Positions 19,491-27,866 of a stretch of 64,000 nucleotides of DNA are shown here, one piece after another (the stretch's first letter is position 1; the number at the start of each line of letters is the position of its first letter). The position numbers were made by a program, and so were the translations under genes. Source of the DNA: Amaricoccus macauensis_A (GTDB lineage Bacteria > Pseudomonadota > Alphaproteobacteria > Rhodobacterales > Rhodobacteraceae); NCBI RefSeq assembly GCF_049800915.1, contig NZ_JBNAFY010000001.1, positions 867,991 to 931,990 on the forward strand, given 5' to 3'. Below the pieces are notes generated by a model, which did not search any database, had not been told where the DNA came from, and saw only the letters and a list, made by a program, of their open reading frames with translations.

Positions 19491-19890
19491 TCAGTTTCTC
19501 CCATATCTTGCAAGCATGTTCACTTCCGGAACATCACGAGGTCAGAGCGACCGGAGTCGTCTCGACATGTCCGTCAAGCATCGCGAAGAGTTTGTCAAAC
19601 CACAGAACGCCATATTCCGCGTTCATGTGCGCGGATTCATCTGCCGGATGCCGCTCGTCAAGCCAGAGCCGCTCCGCCAACAGGCGCGCACCGGCAGGTC
19701 TGCGTCGGGTGATTTCATCAAGAATTACCTTTCGTCTTCTGGCTTGAGCCGGTTAGATCCTCGCTCCGGAAAACCCGACAGGGGATCTGTGGCACGCATC
19801 GCCCGCGTGCGCGTCCCTTGGCGTGTCACGTGCATAGTCGATGGATGCCCCACGCGCAAAGGTGCAAGCCGGCGACAAGGAGGATAGAAG
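19491..19890. other. 400-bp spacer between scoB and the SDR gene, with a possible small ORF remnant
   Basis: No complete gene with a normal start is evident. On the minus strand an in-frame stretch from 19752 to the stop at 19534 translates to a protein-like sequence, including GARLLAERLWLDERHPADE and AEYGVLWFDKLFAML. The only possible initiators in it are an ATG late in the frame or a CTG/TTG pair near codon 23. The right end carries a strong AAGGAGGAT ribosome site for the plus-strand SDR gene. Confidence 0.6.
19534..19752 (-). pseudogene. Possible gene remnant or non-canonical small CDS
   Basis: Seventy-two sense codons between a TAA and a TGA on the minus strand. The amino-acid composition looks like a soluble helical protein (residues such as LLAERLWLDERHP and YGVLWFDKLFAMLDG), but there is no ATG, GTG or TTG at its beginning. 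I do not recognise a family. It could be the 3' end of a gene disrupted when scoA and scoB were separated, or a small ORF starting at an internal TTG (about 47 residues). Confidence 0.35.
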
Positions 19891-20655
19891 ATGCAAAATG
19901 TAGTCACCGGCAGGAAGGTGCTCATTACGGGTGCAAGTCGCGGTATTGGAGAGGCCACCGCGCGCCACCTGGCGGGCCTCGGAGCGGACATCATTCTGGC
20001 CGCCCGCAGCGCCGGTGCAATCGAGGCCATAGCCGAGGATATCCGCGCCGATGGCGGCAAGGCCACGGCCAAGACCTGCAACGTGGCATCATACGCCGAT
20101 GCCGAGGCAGCCGTCGGTGAAGGCGTGGACGTTCTGGTGAACAACGCCGGCCTGATCGACCCGATTGCACGGATCCACGAAAGCGATCCCGAGGCATGGG
20201 CACGCGTGATCGACGTCAACGTCAAGGGCGTCTACAACTGCGCCCGTGCCGCCCTGCCCGGCATGCTGGCGAAGGGTGCGGGCACGATCATCAACATCAG
20301 TTCCGGAGCAGCCACAGGCGCACTCGAAGGCTGGAGCCACTACTGCGCCTCCAAAGCCGCCGCACTTTCGCTCACCCACTGCCTCGACAAGGAATATCGC
20401 GAGAGCGGCATCCGCGTGATCGGCCTCAGCCCCGGCACCGTCGCGACGGAGATGCAGACCACGATCAAGGCTTCGGGCATCAACCCGGTGAGCCAGCTCG
20501 ACTGGTCGGCCCATATCCCGCCTGAAGCCGTGGGCCGCGCCATCGCCTGGCTGTGCGGTCCGGGTGGGGACGCGTATCGCGGCACCGATTTTTCGCTCCG
20601 CACGGTCGAAGGCCGGCGCGCCGCCGAACTCCCCGTCGAGGGCGCGACCGCCTGA
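19891..20655 (+). CDS. SDR-family NAD(P)-dependent oxidoreductase
   Basis: Classical short-chain dehydrogenase/reductase of 254 residues. It has the cofactor glycine motif TGASRGIG at 14-21 and the NNAG motif near residue 84. The catalytic Ser is in INISSGAA, and the Tyr-Lys pair is in SHYCASKAAA. A strong ribosome site, AAGGAGGAT, precedes the ATG. The substrate cannot be read from sequence. It is placed between the two CoA-transferase subunit genes but on the opposite strand. A role in 3-hydroxyacid or ketone-body metabolism is possible but only inferred from position. Confidence 0.9.
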   Translation: MQNVVTGRKVLITGASRGIGEATARHLAGLGADIILAARSAGAIEAIAEDIRADGGKATAKTCNVASYADAEAAVGEGVDVLVNNAGLIDPIARIHESDPEAWARVIDVNVKGVYNCARAALPGMLAKGAGTIINISSGAATGALEGWSHYCASKAAALSLTHCLDKEYRESGIRVIGLSPGTVATEMQTTIKASGINPVSQLDWSAHIPPEAVGRAIAWLCGPGGDAYRGTDFSLRTVEGRRAAELPVEGATA

Positions 20656-20665
20656 TAGGGCCGGA

Positions 20666-21205
20666 TCAGGACGATGGCAGGGCCCGAGGATCGAAGTCGC
20701 ACCATTCGGCTGCCTTGAGCCAGTTGGCGGTGAACCCGTCCAGCAGGTATGTGTCGAATACCCGGGCTTCCCCCTCGCGCATCCGCGCGACAATGAGGGT
20801 ATTGCTCGCGCGCAGCTCCGCCACCGCATCGCCGATGAACCCGGTGGTCATGATCGCCTCAACCGAGGGTTCGCCCCAATCGCTCGTGCCCTCGGAAACG
20901 AAGACCTCGCTCGACAGCCAGCTCTCCTCGCCGTCGAAGATCAGCGAGATCTCATCGGTGTCCCGAAGCGGCAAGGCCTCGCCGCGGAAATAGACCGGCT
21001 CATAGACCAGGGTCGCGTTGAACCCCTTGGGGTCGACGTGGAGCGAGAGACTGCCGTTGCCGTCGCCGCCGGTGCGAACCTCGCAGCTGCCGGTGTCAGT
21101 CGTCTGGACCCGCCAATGGCCCTTTTCCCAATAGGACGCGCTCGCGGGTGTGGCTGACAAACCGAACAGCGCGGCTGCAATGGCGAAGGACGTGACGTGC
21201 GGCAT
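20666..21205 (-). CDS. Secreted hypothetical protein
   Basis: Putative periplasmic protein of 179 residues with a signal peptide (SFAIAAALFGLSATPASA) cleaved before SYWEKGHW. The mature part is predicted mostly beta with two widely spaced cysteines, and no conserved motif that I recognise. The start is set at the ATG at 21205 because it gives a clean signal peptide; a longer in-frame extension to 21373 lacks protein character. It is convergent with the SDR gene (10-bp gap) and separated from scoA by 340 bp. Confidence 0.75.
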   Translation of the reverse strand: MPHVTSFAIAAALFGLSATPASASYWEKGHWRVQTTDTGSCEVRTGGDGNGSLSLHVDPKGFNATLVYEPVYFRGEALPLRDTDEISLIFDGEESWLSSEVFVSEGTSDWGEPSVEAIMTTGFIGDAVAELRASNTLIVARMREGEARVFDTYLLDGFTANWLKAAEWCDFDPRALPSS

Positions 21206-21545
21206 GCAGGTAGCCTTTCCGATGGCAGGATGGAAATGGCAGAGTGCTGATGACCGATTAACAGGAGGTGACACCCGGCCTTCACCTCGCGGGTGGCCGG
21301 GCGCTTCTCTCGATCCATATGAGCGCGTGCGGGGTTCCGAAGGCTGCTGCTGCCGAACTGACGGTGAGGGCACGACCGACTGAAGCGGCCCTCGCGAGGC
21401 CGCAGAAGTTAAGCCAAGATGAATTCCGATATGGCTCTCCTAGCCATATCGAAACCATATCGATTCCATACAGAATCCATACGTCGATTTCGCGGCGAAT
21501 TCCGGGGGTCGCAACGCCTCGGCGCGGGCGCTCCCCGGCCCCTGT
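21206..21545. other. 340-bp gene-free spacer with inverted repeats
   Basis: I see no coding region on either strand. The stretch contains a perfect 10-bp inverted repeat with a 5-base loop at 21427-21451. Three CCATA-containing repeats follow immediately. A GC-rich dyad GCGGCC/GGCCGC lies near 21386. It lies between the 3' end of scoA and the 5' end of the minus-strand secreted-protein gene, so it should hold the promoter of the latter. Confidence 0.6.
21427..21451. repeat. Perfect 10-bp inverted repeat with 5-base loop
   Basis: CGATATGGCT and AGCCATATCG flank CTCCT. No T-run follows on either strand, which argues against a terminator. Direct CCATA-type repeats continue to about 21480. It may be an operator for the minus-strand gene starting at 21205. 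Confidence 0.55.
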
Positions 21546-22250
21546 TCAGGCCGCTGTTCTGGGCCGCGTCGTGCGCTGCTCGATGCGCTTCTCGTGCTGA
21601 CCCTGGATCAGGCGATGCACGTAGATCCCAGGCAGATGGATCTGGTCGGGATCAAGCGAACCGCGCGGCACGATCTCCTCGACCTCCACCACACAGACCT
21701 TTCCGCAGGTCGCGGCCGGTGGGTTGAAGTTGCGTGCGGTCTTGCGGAACACGAGGTTGCCGGTGTCATCCGCCTTCCATGCCTTGACGATCGAAAGATC
21801 CGCCACGATTCCACGTTCGAGAATGTAATCCTGACCGTCGAAGTTCTTCACTTCCTTGCCTTCGGCAATCACCGTGCCGACGCCGGTCTTGGTATAGAAG
21901 CCCGGAATACCCGCACCACCCGCACGCATGCGCTCCGCCAGCGTGCCCTGAGGATTGAATTCCAGCTCTAGTTCACCGCTGAGATACTGACGCATGAATT
22001 CGGCATTCTCGCCCACATAGGAAGAGATCATCTTCTTGATCTGCTTCGTCTGGAGCAGGATTCCCAGGCCGAAATCGTCCACACCGCAATTGTTCGATGC
22101 GATGGTAATGTCCTTGGTTCCCGCCTTCTTGATCGCCTCGATCAGAAGCTCGGGAATGCCGCAGAGGCCAAATCCGCCCGCCGCAATGAACATGCCGTCG
22201 AACAAGAGGCCGTCGAGCGCGGCTTCGGCGGATTTATAGACTTTCTGCAT
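21546..22250 (-). CDS. scoA: 3-oxoacid CoA-transferase, alpha subunit (ScoA)
   Basis: Alpha subunit of succinyl-CoA:3-oxoacid CoA-transferase. The 234-residue protein has the CoA-binding glycine segment GGFGLCGIPELLIEA near residue 22, the SNNCGVDDFGLG motif, and a C-terminus with YVHRLIQGQHEKRIEQRT, typical of the family. Its partner scoB lies 2.06 kb downstream on the same strand with two other genes between, so a simple scoAB transcript is doubtful unless it reads through an opposing SDR gene. Confidence 0.95.
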   Translation of the reverse strand: MQKVYKSAEAALDGLLFDGMFIAAGGFGLCGIPELLIEAIKKAGTKDITIASNNCGVDDFGLGILLQTKQIKKMISSYVGENAEFMRQYLSGELELEFNPQGTLAERMRAGGAGIPGFYTKTGVGTVIAEGKEVKNFDGQDYILERGIVADLSIVKAWKADDTGNLVFRKTARNFNPPAATCGKVCVVEVEEIVPRGSLDPDQIHLPGIYVHRLIQGQHEKRIEQRTTRPRTAA

Positions 22251-22372
22251 CGCTTTCCCCCGGTATTATGGCGTCGCGTCATCGCGACTTTGGATGCCCC
22301 GTGCATCCGGGAAGGCGCAGTGGGTGTCAAGAGGGACAAGGGCCAATTGCCGGTCTTGCGCGGCCCGAGAAC

Positions 22373-22684
22373 TCAGGCGTTGTGCGGAATCTCTTCCGTG
22401 TAGACGATCATCGAGGCACCCGCCTCACGCGCGCCATCCAGCGCCTGCTGCATGATCGGGTGACGGTCCGCCAGTGCTTCATTGACGACGGGGCCACAGG
22501 TAATGACCCGAGGATAGATCCAGCCTGCCCCATCGACCTCCCGCAGGGCTTTTTCCTGCGCCTCATCCGATGTCGTGCCCGTCACATAGACGATGAGCGC
22601 ATGTCTCGCTCCAGGCCTATACTTGCTTTCGTCACCGGCCACGGCCTCTGTAAAGAAAATGTACATCGGATCGCCCATGCCCAC
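22373..22684 (-). CDS. Small hypothetical protein
   Basis: A 103-residue soluble protein with no family I recognise. It starts with a MYIFFTEAV strand-like segment, has HALIVYVTGTTSDEA in the middle, and ends with ASMIVYTEEIPHNA, suggesting an alpha/beta fold. The N-terminus is uncertain: Met at 22684, 22678 or 22666 are all possible, the first having a GGGGGTGGG stretch just upstream. It lies between scoA and the ParA-like gene on the same strand. An 18-bp perfect palindrome sits 117 bp upstream. Confidence 0.6.
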   Translation of the reverse strand: MGMGDPMYIFFTEAVAGDESKYRPGARHALIVYVTGTTSDEAQEKALREVDGAGWIYPRVITCGPVVNEALADRHPIMQQALDGAREAGASMIVYTEEIPHNA

Positions 22685-22800
22685 CCCCGGACTGTCCGCA
22701 AGATCGATTGCGGCAATTCTAATCGAATTGTCGATTATTGGGTGGGTGCTCGTCTACTGTCTACTTCCATGGACCACATTGATTAACGGTGGTCAGACGC

Positions 22801-22818
22801 GAAATTCTCGAGAATTTC
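22801..22818. promoter_or_regulatory. 18-bp perfect palindrome, possible operator
   Basis: GAAATTCTCGAGAATTTC is an uninterrupted palindrome in the gap between the ParA-like gene stop (22838) and the 103-residue gene start (22684). With no loop and no T-run it looks more like a dimeric regulator site than a terminator. The regulator is unknown. Confidence 0.5.
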
Positions 22819-22837
22819 ACTCATGGGACAGCAGCGT

Positions 22838-23458
22838 TCAGGCCGCGATGATCTCCTCGATCTCCGCTTGGAGCGCCTTTGTTTCACGTGCCGCAGCCGA
22901 ACGGTTCGACAATTCCCCTGCGGTTCTGCCATCAAGAAATGCCTGGGCGAAAGCCACCCGGTTCCCGAGACGCGAGGTCAGAAGAAGGTCCTGCGCATCA
23001 CCCAGACTGTCGAGAATATCATCCAGTGTGCTCATCCGCGGCGGCACACGGTTGAGAAGGATTCGGCAGGGTGTCTTGAAGCGCGCGGCACTGCTTATGA
23101 CGGTCTGGCTCGCCCACACGTCCACGGCCGAGGGCTGACAGGGCGCGACCACCATGTCGCTCTCGCGCAAGACGTTGTCGAGCAGGGTCGAATCCGCGCC
23201 CGGGCAATCGACAAGCACCAGATCGTGCTTCTTTCGCGCCTGTTTCATGTCGCTTGCTGCGCGATAGTTCCTGCTTTCGATCAGGGTCAGATTCGGGTCG
23301 GCCCGCAATTCAGCCCAGCGGGTGAGCGAATGCTGTGGGTCCAGATCGAGAAGCGCGACCGACTTGCCTGCACGCGCCCAGCCGGCTGCGAGATGCGCAA
23401 GAACCGTTGTCTTGCCTGCACCGCCCTTTTGTTGGGCAAAAGTAATTATATAGCCCAT
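22838..23458 (-). CDS. Orphan ParA/MinD-like ATPase
   Basis: A 206-residue ATPase with the deviant Walker A box KGGAGKTT at residues 11-18, Walker A' LLDLDPQHS and Walker B VLVDCPGAD. Small single-domain ParA proteins of this kind partition or position plasmids, protein clusters or granules. No ParB, cargo or centromere gene is adjacent, so the cargo is unknown. It is divergent from the alpha-glucosidase gene. Chromosomal parAB normally sit near gid/rsmG, so this is not the main segregation ATPase. Confidence 0.85.
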   Translation of the reverse strand: MGYIITFAQQKGGAGKTTVLAHLAAGWARAGKSVALLDLDPQHSLTRWAELRADPNLTLIESRNYRAASDMKQARKKHDLVLVDCPGADSTLLDNVLRESDMVVAPCQPSAVDVWASQTVISSAARFKTPCRILLNRVPPRMSTLDDILDSLGDAQDLLLTSRLGNRVAFAQAFLDGRTAGELSNRSAAARETKALQAEIEEIIAA

Positions 23459-23629
23459 ATATCCTGTGCCTCCTGCCCCTCGATCCGCAGTATATGGGAA
23501 GCAAATCGTATGGAAAGATAAAACTCGAATAAAAAGGGACTGATTGCCTGGCCCGGTTGACCCTCACGGACATCTCGGCAAGTGTCACGGCTGTTCGGAA
23601 GCGGCGACGGTAAACCGGGGGGAACCGAA

Positions 23630-25273
23630 ATGCGTGAATGGTGGCGCGGGTGCGTGATCTATCAGATCTATCCAAGATCGTTTCAGGATCGGAACGGGGA
23701 CGGTATTGGCGACATTCCCGGCATCACGTCGCGGCTGAAACATGTGGCCGACCTCGGGGCTGATGCAGTTTGGCTCTCGCCGGTCTTTCCCTCTCCCATG
23801 GCAGATATGGGATACGATGTTTCCGACTATACCGACATCGACCCGCTTTTTGGCACTCTGTCCGATTTCGACGCGATGATCGAGGAAGCGCACGGATTGG
23901 GCCTCAAGGTCATCATCGATCAGGTCTTGAGCCACACGTCGCATCTCCACCCCTGGTTCGTAGAGAGCCGGAAAAGCCGTACCAACCCCAAGGCGGACTG
24001 GTATGTCTGGGCTGATCCGAATCCCGATGGGACACCGCCGAACAATTGGCTTTCCGTATTCGGCGGCGGCGCCTGGGAATGGGACAGCGTTCGGCGGCAA
24101 TACTACCTCCACAATTTCCTCGCGGAACAACCTGACCTGAACTTCCACAACAGTGACGTACAGGATGCCCTGCTCGAGACGATGCGCTTCTGGCTGGAAC
24201 GTGGCGTCGATGGTTTCCGCCTCGATACGGTGAACTACTACCTCCACGATGCGCAGCTCCGGAACAACCCGGCTGCCACGCGCAACGATCCGCAACCGGC
24301 CGTGAATCCCTACGACATGCAGAACCACGACTTCGCGCGCAACCGTCCGGAAAATGTCGAGTTTCTCAAGCGGATGCGCGCCCTTCTTGATGAATACGAT
24401 GAACGGATGCTGGTAGGTGAAGTGGGCGAGCGTGGCCAACGCGCCATTGACATCATGACCCAATACACCTGCGGCGACGATCGGCTGCACATGGCCTACT
24501 CCTTCGAGCTTCTCGAAGCGGACTTCCGGCCGGAACAGTTTTCCCACGGGATCAGGGAGTTCTTCGCGCAGGGAGAAGACAGCTGGCCCTGCTGGAGTTT
24601 TTCAAATCACGACGTCCGTCGCCATGTGACCCGCTGGGCGAAATACGGCGCGAGCCAGGATGAGTTGGCAAAGCTGACAGCGGCTTTGCTTGTCAGCCTG
24701 CGCGGAACGGTCTGCATCTACCAGGGCGAGGAACTCGGACTAGCCGAGGCGGAACTCGAATTCGAGGAACTGACAGATCCACCGGGTATCCGCTTCTGGC
24801 CCGAATACAAGGGTCGCGATGGCTGCCGCACCCCCATACCGTGGGATGCCACCAACCCTTGCAGCGGATTCTCCACCGCACTGCCCTGGCTGCCGGTCAA
24901 GCCGCCGCAGGCTGCGCGCAATGTTCATGAGCAGGAACTCGACGATGCGTCCGTCCTGCATTTCTATCGCACGCTTCTGACGTGGAGACGGGATCACCCG
25001 GCACTCTTCACGGGAACCATTCGGTTCCTCGACGTTCCAGATCCGGCACTGGCAATCTTGCGGGAAGACGACGAGGATCTTCTCCTATGCGTCTTCAACC
25101 TGTCGCCGGAACCGATGGAATTGACGACGACGGGAACGATGGATTTTGCGGAAGGAGCGCCACGACAGTCCGCTGAACTTGCCAGTGATGGCCTGAAGCT
25201 TGGCCCCAACGGGTTCGCCTACCTCACCACCACAGAAAATCCAGATGAGGTTCTCTTGAAGGAAAAAGCCTGA
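23630..25273 (+). CDS. GH13 alpha-glucosidase / oligo-1,6-glucosidase-like
   Basis: Glycoside hydrolase family 13 enzyme acting on alpha-glucosides. Numbering from the ATG at 23630 (preceded by GGGGGGAA, 547 residues), the conserved regions are: DQVLSHTS (D97-H102); FRLDTVN with nucleophile D199; GEVGE with acid/base E264; and SNHDVRR with D328. The early WWRGCVIYQIYPRSF start is typical of alpha-glucosidases. There is no signal peptide, so it is cytosolic. It is not flanked by an agl-type sugar ABC transporter. An in-frame upstream start at 23582 would add 16 residues. Confidence 0.93.
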   Translation: MREWWRGCVIYQIYPRSFQDRNGDGIGDIPGITSRLKHVADLGADAVWLSPVFPSPMADMGYDVSDYTDIDPLFGTLSDFDAMIEEAHGLGLKVIIDQVLSHTSHLHPWFVESRKSRTNPKADWYVWADPNPDGTPPNNWLSVFGGGAWEWDSVRRQYYLHNFLAEQPDLNFHNSDVQDALLETMRFWLERGVDGFRLDTVNYYLHDAQLRNNPAATRNDPQPAVNPYDMQNHDFARNRPENVEFLKRMRALLDEYDERMLVGEVGERGQRAIDIMTQYTCGDDRLHMAYSFELLEADFRPEQFSHGIREFFAQGEDSWPCWSFSNHDVRRHVTRWAKYGASQDELAKLTAALLVSLRGTVCIYQGEELGLAEAELEFEELTDPPGIRFWPEYKGRDGCRTPIPWDATNPCSGFSTALPWLPVKPPQAARNVHEQELDDASVLHFYRTLLTWRRDHPALFTGTIRFLDVPDPALAILREDDEDLLLCVFNLSPEPMELTTTGTMDFAEGAPRQSAELASDGLKLGPNGFAYLTTTENPDEVLLKEKA

Positions 25274-25336
25274 CACAGGCTGCTTCCGGACCGGGCCGGC
25301 GCCGAGGTGCCGGCATTCGCCCCATTCAGCGAACTG

Positions 25337-26059
25337 TCAGGGCACTTCGGCGAAACTGTCGCGGAGCGCCTGGCTCCAAGCGTCCGACATCGCCGTGAAG
25401 CTTGGATCGCCCGGTTCGATCCGCTCATTGCAGCAGATCCGAAACTCGTCGGTCTTGATCATCGCCAGATCGAGCGGCATGCCGACTGAGAGGTTGGATC
25501 GGAGCGTGGAATCCATCGACAGCAGCACGGCCTTCCGACCATCCTCCAGGCTGGTTTCCGGCGTCACCACTCGATCCAAAATCGGCTTGCCATATTTGTG
25601 CTCACCGATCTGGAGATAGGGCGTGTCCGGCGTGGCCTCGATGAAATTGCCCTCCCGGTATATCAGGAAGAGCCTCAGCGCACCGCCCTTGCGCTGCCCC
25701 GCCAGCAGCATGGAGGCGGTGGCCATCTGGTTCATTGCCCCCATCTTCTGGTTTATCTCGAGACTCACTTCGTTGAGTGTGCGGCCAACGATTTCCGCCA
25801 CCTGGAGCATGCTCTCAGCCAGAAGGATCGAGTCTGTTGGCGAAGCATCGGATCTACTGATCTTGTGCTTCAGTTTCGCGAGCACGGTCTGGGTGACTGA
25901 AAGGTTGCCGGCGGTCATCAGGACGATCGCACGCTCACCCGGCACCTCGAAAGTGAACATCTTGCGGTAGACCGACACATTGTCGATCCCCGCATTGGTG
26001 CGCGTGTCTGAAAGGAGGACCAATCCCGCATCCAGACGCAGGCCCACGCAATAGGTCAT
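25337..26059 (-). CDS. Anbu, ancestral proteasome beta-type peptidase
   Basis: Proteasome-like N-terminal nucleophile hydrolase of the Anbu (ancestral beta subunit) class, a self-assembling relative of HslV and 20S beta subunits. After Met removal the nucleophile is Thr1, followed by D17 in the SDTRTNAG motif and K32, matching the proteasome triad. There is no propeptide. The 240-residue length matches Anbu rather than HslV (about 180). It closes a four-gene minus-strand operon: ATP-grasp, alpha-E, transglutaminase, Anbu. This association is known, but the substrate is not established. Confidence 0.92.
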   Translation of the reverse strand: MTYCVGLRLDAGLVLLSDTRTNAGIDNVSVYRKMFTFEVPGERAIVLMTAGNLSVTQTVLAKLKHKISRSDASPTDSILLAESMLQVAEIVGRTLNEVSLEINQKMGAMNQMATASMLLAGQRKGGALRLFLIYREGNFIEATPDTPYLQIGEHKYGKPILDRVVTPETSLEDGRKAVLLSMDSTLRSNLSVGMPLDLAMIKTDEFRICCNERIEPGDPSFTAMSDAWSQALRDSFAEVP

Positions 26060-26083
26060 GTTACCGGGCCTCCAGGCGCCCCG

Positions 26084-26902
26084 CTATTGTTGCGCGGACA
26101 CCATCACAGCAACATCCATTGCTTCGATCCCGCCTCCGCGCGATACACCACGAATCGGGGCGGCTTCAATGGCATCACGTCCGGAACCAAGACGAATGTA
26201 GCGATCATCGGGGCATGTGGCGTTCGATGCGTCAAATCCGACCCATCCGAGGCCGTCGATGTTTATCTCTGCCCAGGCATGACTGGCCTCGCCATTGCTA
26301 CCGTCCTGATCGACCAGGAGATAGCCAGTCACGTAACGCGCCGGCAGGTTCGCGAGGTGGGCCAGCGCGATCAGCACATGGGCATGATCCTGGCAGACAC
26401 CCTCGCCGGCTTCGACAACCTCAGCCGCAGTGGAATGCGCGTGGGTGGTTCCGGGACGGTAGGCGACGATCTTCGCAACGAAGTCCGAAAGCGCATGCGC
26501 GCGGGCCAGATCGTTGTTCTTGTCTTTCAGCCCTCTGAACGCACGGGACAGCAGATCATCGAAAGCGGGGCCCGCTTTCGTCGCCTTGGTTGCTCGAAGG
26601 TAGCACCGAGGCGAGATGATTTCCGAATGACCGCGCAAGACCCCGGACGTGTTCTGTGTCTCGACAAGACCGGAAACCTCGACCTCAATTCGTTCGACTG
26701 GGCCATCCACCGTCATCGTCGTGATCAGGTCACCCGCGCCGTCTGTGAACTGCGCCCCGACTGTCGCGCCTGCGGCTGTCACATTCCACGACGAGACCGT
26801 CTGGCACTGCGAATTTGCGGGCGTAAGCCGGTGGCTCTGCGCCACGAAACGCATGGGCTTGTCATATTCGTAGACCGTGGTGTGCTGGACCTTGAGTCTC
26901 AT
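26084..26902 (-). CDS. Transglutaminase-like cysteine peptidase (Anbu operon)
   Basis: Bacterial transglutaminase-fold protein of 272 residues. An N-terminal beta domain is followed by the papain-like core, with the catalytic Cys in AGEGVCQDHAHVLI, the His in SHAWAEI and the Asp in VGFDASN. Members are thought to hydrolyse or transfer isopeptide bonds, possibly undoing the product of the neighbouring ATP-grasp ligase. The ATG abuts the alpha-E stop codon directly, and 24 bp separate it from Anbu, so the operon is tight. Confidence 0.92.
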   Translation of the reverse strand: MRLKVQHTTVYEYDKPMRFVAQSHRLTPANSQCQTVSSWNVTAAGATVGAQFTDGAGDLITTMTVDGPVERIEVEVSGLVETQNTSGVLRGHSEIISPRCYLRATKATKAGPAFDDLLSRAFRGLKDKNNDLARAHALSDFVAKIVAYRPGTTHAHSTAAEVVEAGEGVCQDHAHVLIALAHLANLPARYVTGYLLVDQDGSNGEASHAWAEINIDGLGWVGFDASNATCPDDRYIRLGSGRDAIEAAPIRGVSRGGGIEAMDVAVMVSAQQ

Positions 26903-27856
26903 TCAGTTCACCCCGAACAGGTAGTCGTCGGCCACATCGAGGCTCAGCGAAGAATTCTGATTGATGAATCGCGTGAGGAACTCGTGCAGGCCTTCGTTGA
27001 CGATATCGTCGACCCGTGCCTCGGCCAGTTCCGCTATCAGCTTGCGCTGTCGCGCATGTGCATGAACCGTTCGGCCGTAAGCATGTGAAAGTCGATTGAG
27101 ATGGTATCCGATCTTCTCCTGACAATGCAGGAGCGAGCGCGGGAAGGCTGCGTTCAGGATCAGGAAATGAGCGATCTTGCGAGGATTGTATTCGCTTCCA
27201 TACGCCCAGTGGAACGAACGGAAGGCAGAAAGCGCCCGCAGAAGTGTCGTCCACTGATACGTATCCACACCGCCGCCAACCATGTCGATCGTCGGCAGCA
27301 GAACGTAATACTTGACATCGAGAAGCCGCGCCGTGTTGTCGCCCCGCTCGAGATAGCTGCCGATATTCAGGAAATCATAGCCATCATTCTGAAGGTGGGT
27401 CGTCTCGGTATAACCGCGCAGAATCGCGCATTGCCGCTTCGTCCAGTCGCAAAGTTCCGGAAGCGGCGCAGCCGAGCGTGGGCGCCGCTCCAACTCCTTC
27501 ATCTCCAAATAGGCGACGTTGAGGGCATCCCACATGTTTGACGTAAGTGCGGTGCGCACGGCTCGTCCGTTCTGCCGTGCAGTCTCCAGACAGGAGATCA
27601 CGCTCGCCCCGTTGTCGCGATCGAAGAAGAGCCAGCTTTCGACGTCACGCTGGTGATACTGGTCTCCGTATTTCTCCTCGAACCCGACCGAGGATCCAGC
27701 TGCCGCGACAAGCGGCGACCATTCGTTCCGGTATCCCTGGCCCGTCGATGGCATGAGAGACATGCGGTAACCGACCTCGAGCAGGCGAGCCATGGTTTCG
27801 GCGCGCTCCATGTAGCGCCCGATCCAGTAGAGGTTTTCGGCGGTACGGCTGAGCAT
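26903..27856 (-). CDS. Alpha-E domain protein (Anbu operon)
   Basis: All-helical alpha-E domain protein, 317 residues. It begins with the family hallmark MLSRTAENLYWIGRYMERAE and continues with LERGDNTARLLDVKYY and REEHARQRK-like basic helices near the C-terminus. The biochemical role is not established; in this operon type it is proposed to assist the ATP-grasp peptide ligase. It lies 10 bp after the ATP-grasp gene and its stop touches the transglutaminase start. Confidence 0.92.
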   Translation of the reverse strand: MLSRTAENLYWIGRYMERAETMARLLEVGYRMSLMPSTGQGYRNEWSPLVAAAGSSVGFEEKYGDQYHQRDVESWLFFDRDNGASVISCLETARQNGRAVRTALTSNMWDALNVAYLEMKELERRPRSAAPLPELCDWTKRQCAILRGYTETTHLQNDGYDFLNIGSYLERGDNTARLLDVKYYVLLPTIDMVGGGVDTYQWTTLLRALSAFRSFHWAYGSEYNPRKIAHFLILNAAFPRSLLHCQEKIGYHLNRLSHAYGRTVHAHARQRKLIAELAEARVDDIVNEGLHEFLTRFINQNSSLSLDVADDYLFGVN

Positions 27857-27866
27857 TACGTTCCCC

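Noticed and set aside
20651..20670. Terminator between the SDR and secreted-protein genes (CCTGAT/ATCAGG dyad)
   Set aside because: Only a 6-bp stem with an 8-base loop, no T-run on either strand, and it overlaps the SDR stop codon.
22875..22895. parS-like site in the ParA-like gene (13 of 16 positions match TGTTTCACGTGAAACA)
   Set aside because: One half-site is broken, it lies in coding sequence, and no ParB gene is near, so chance or codon usage explains it.
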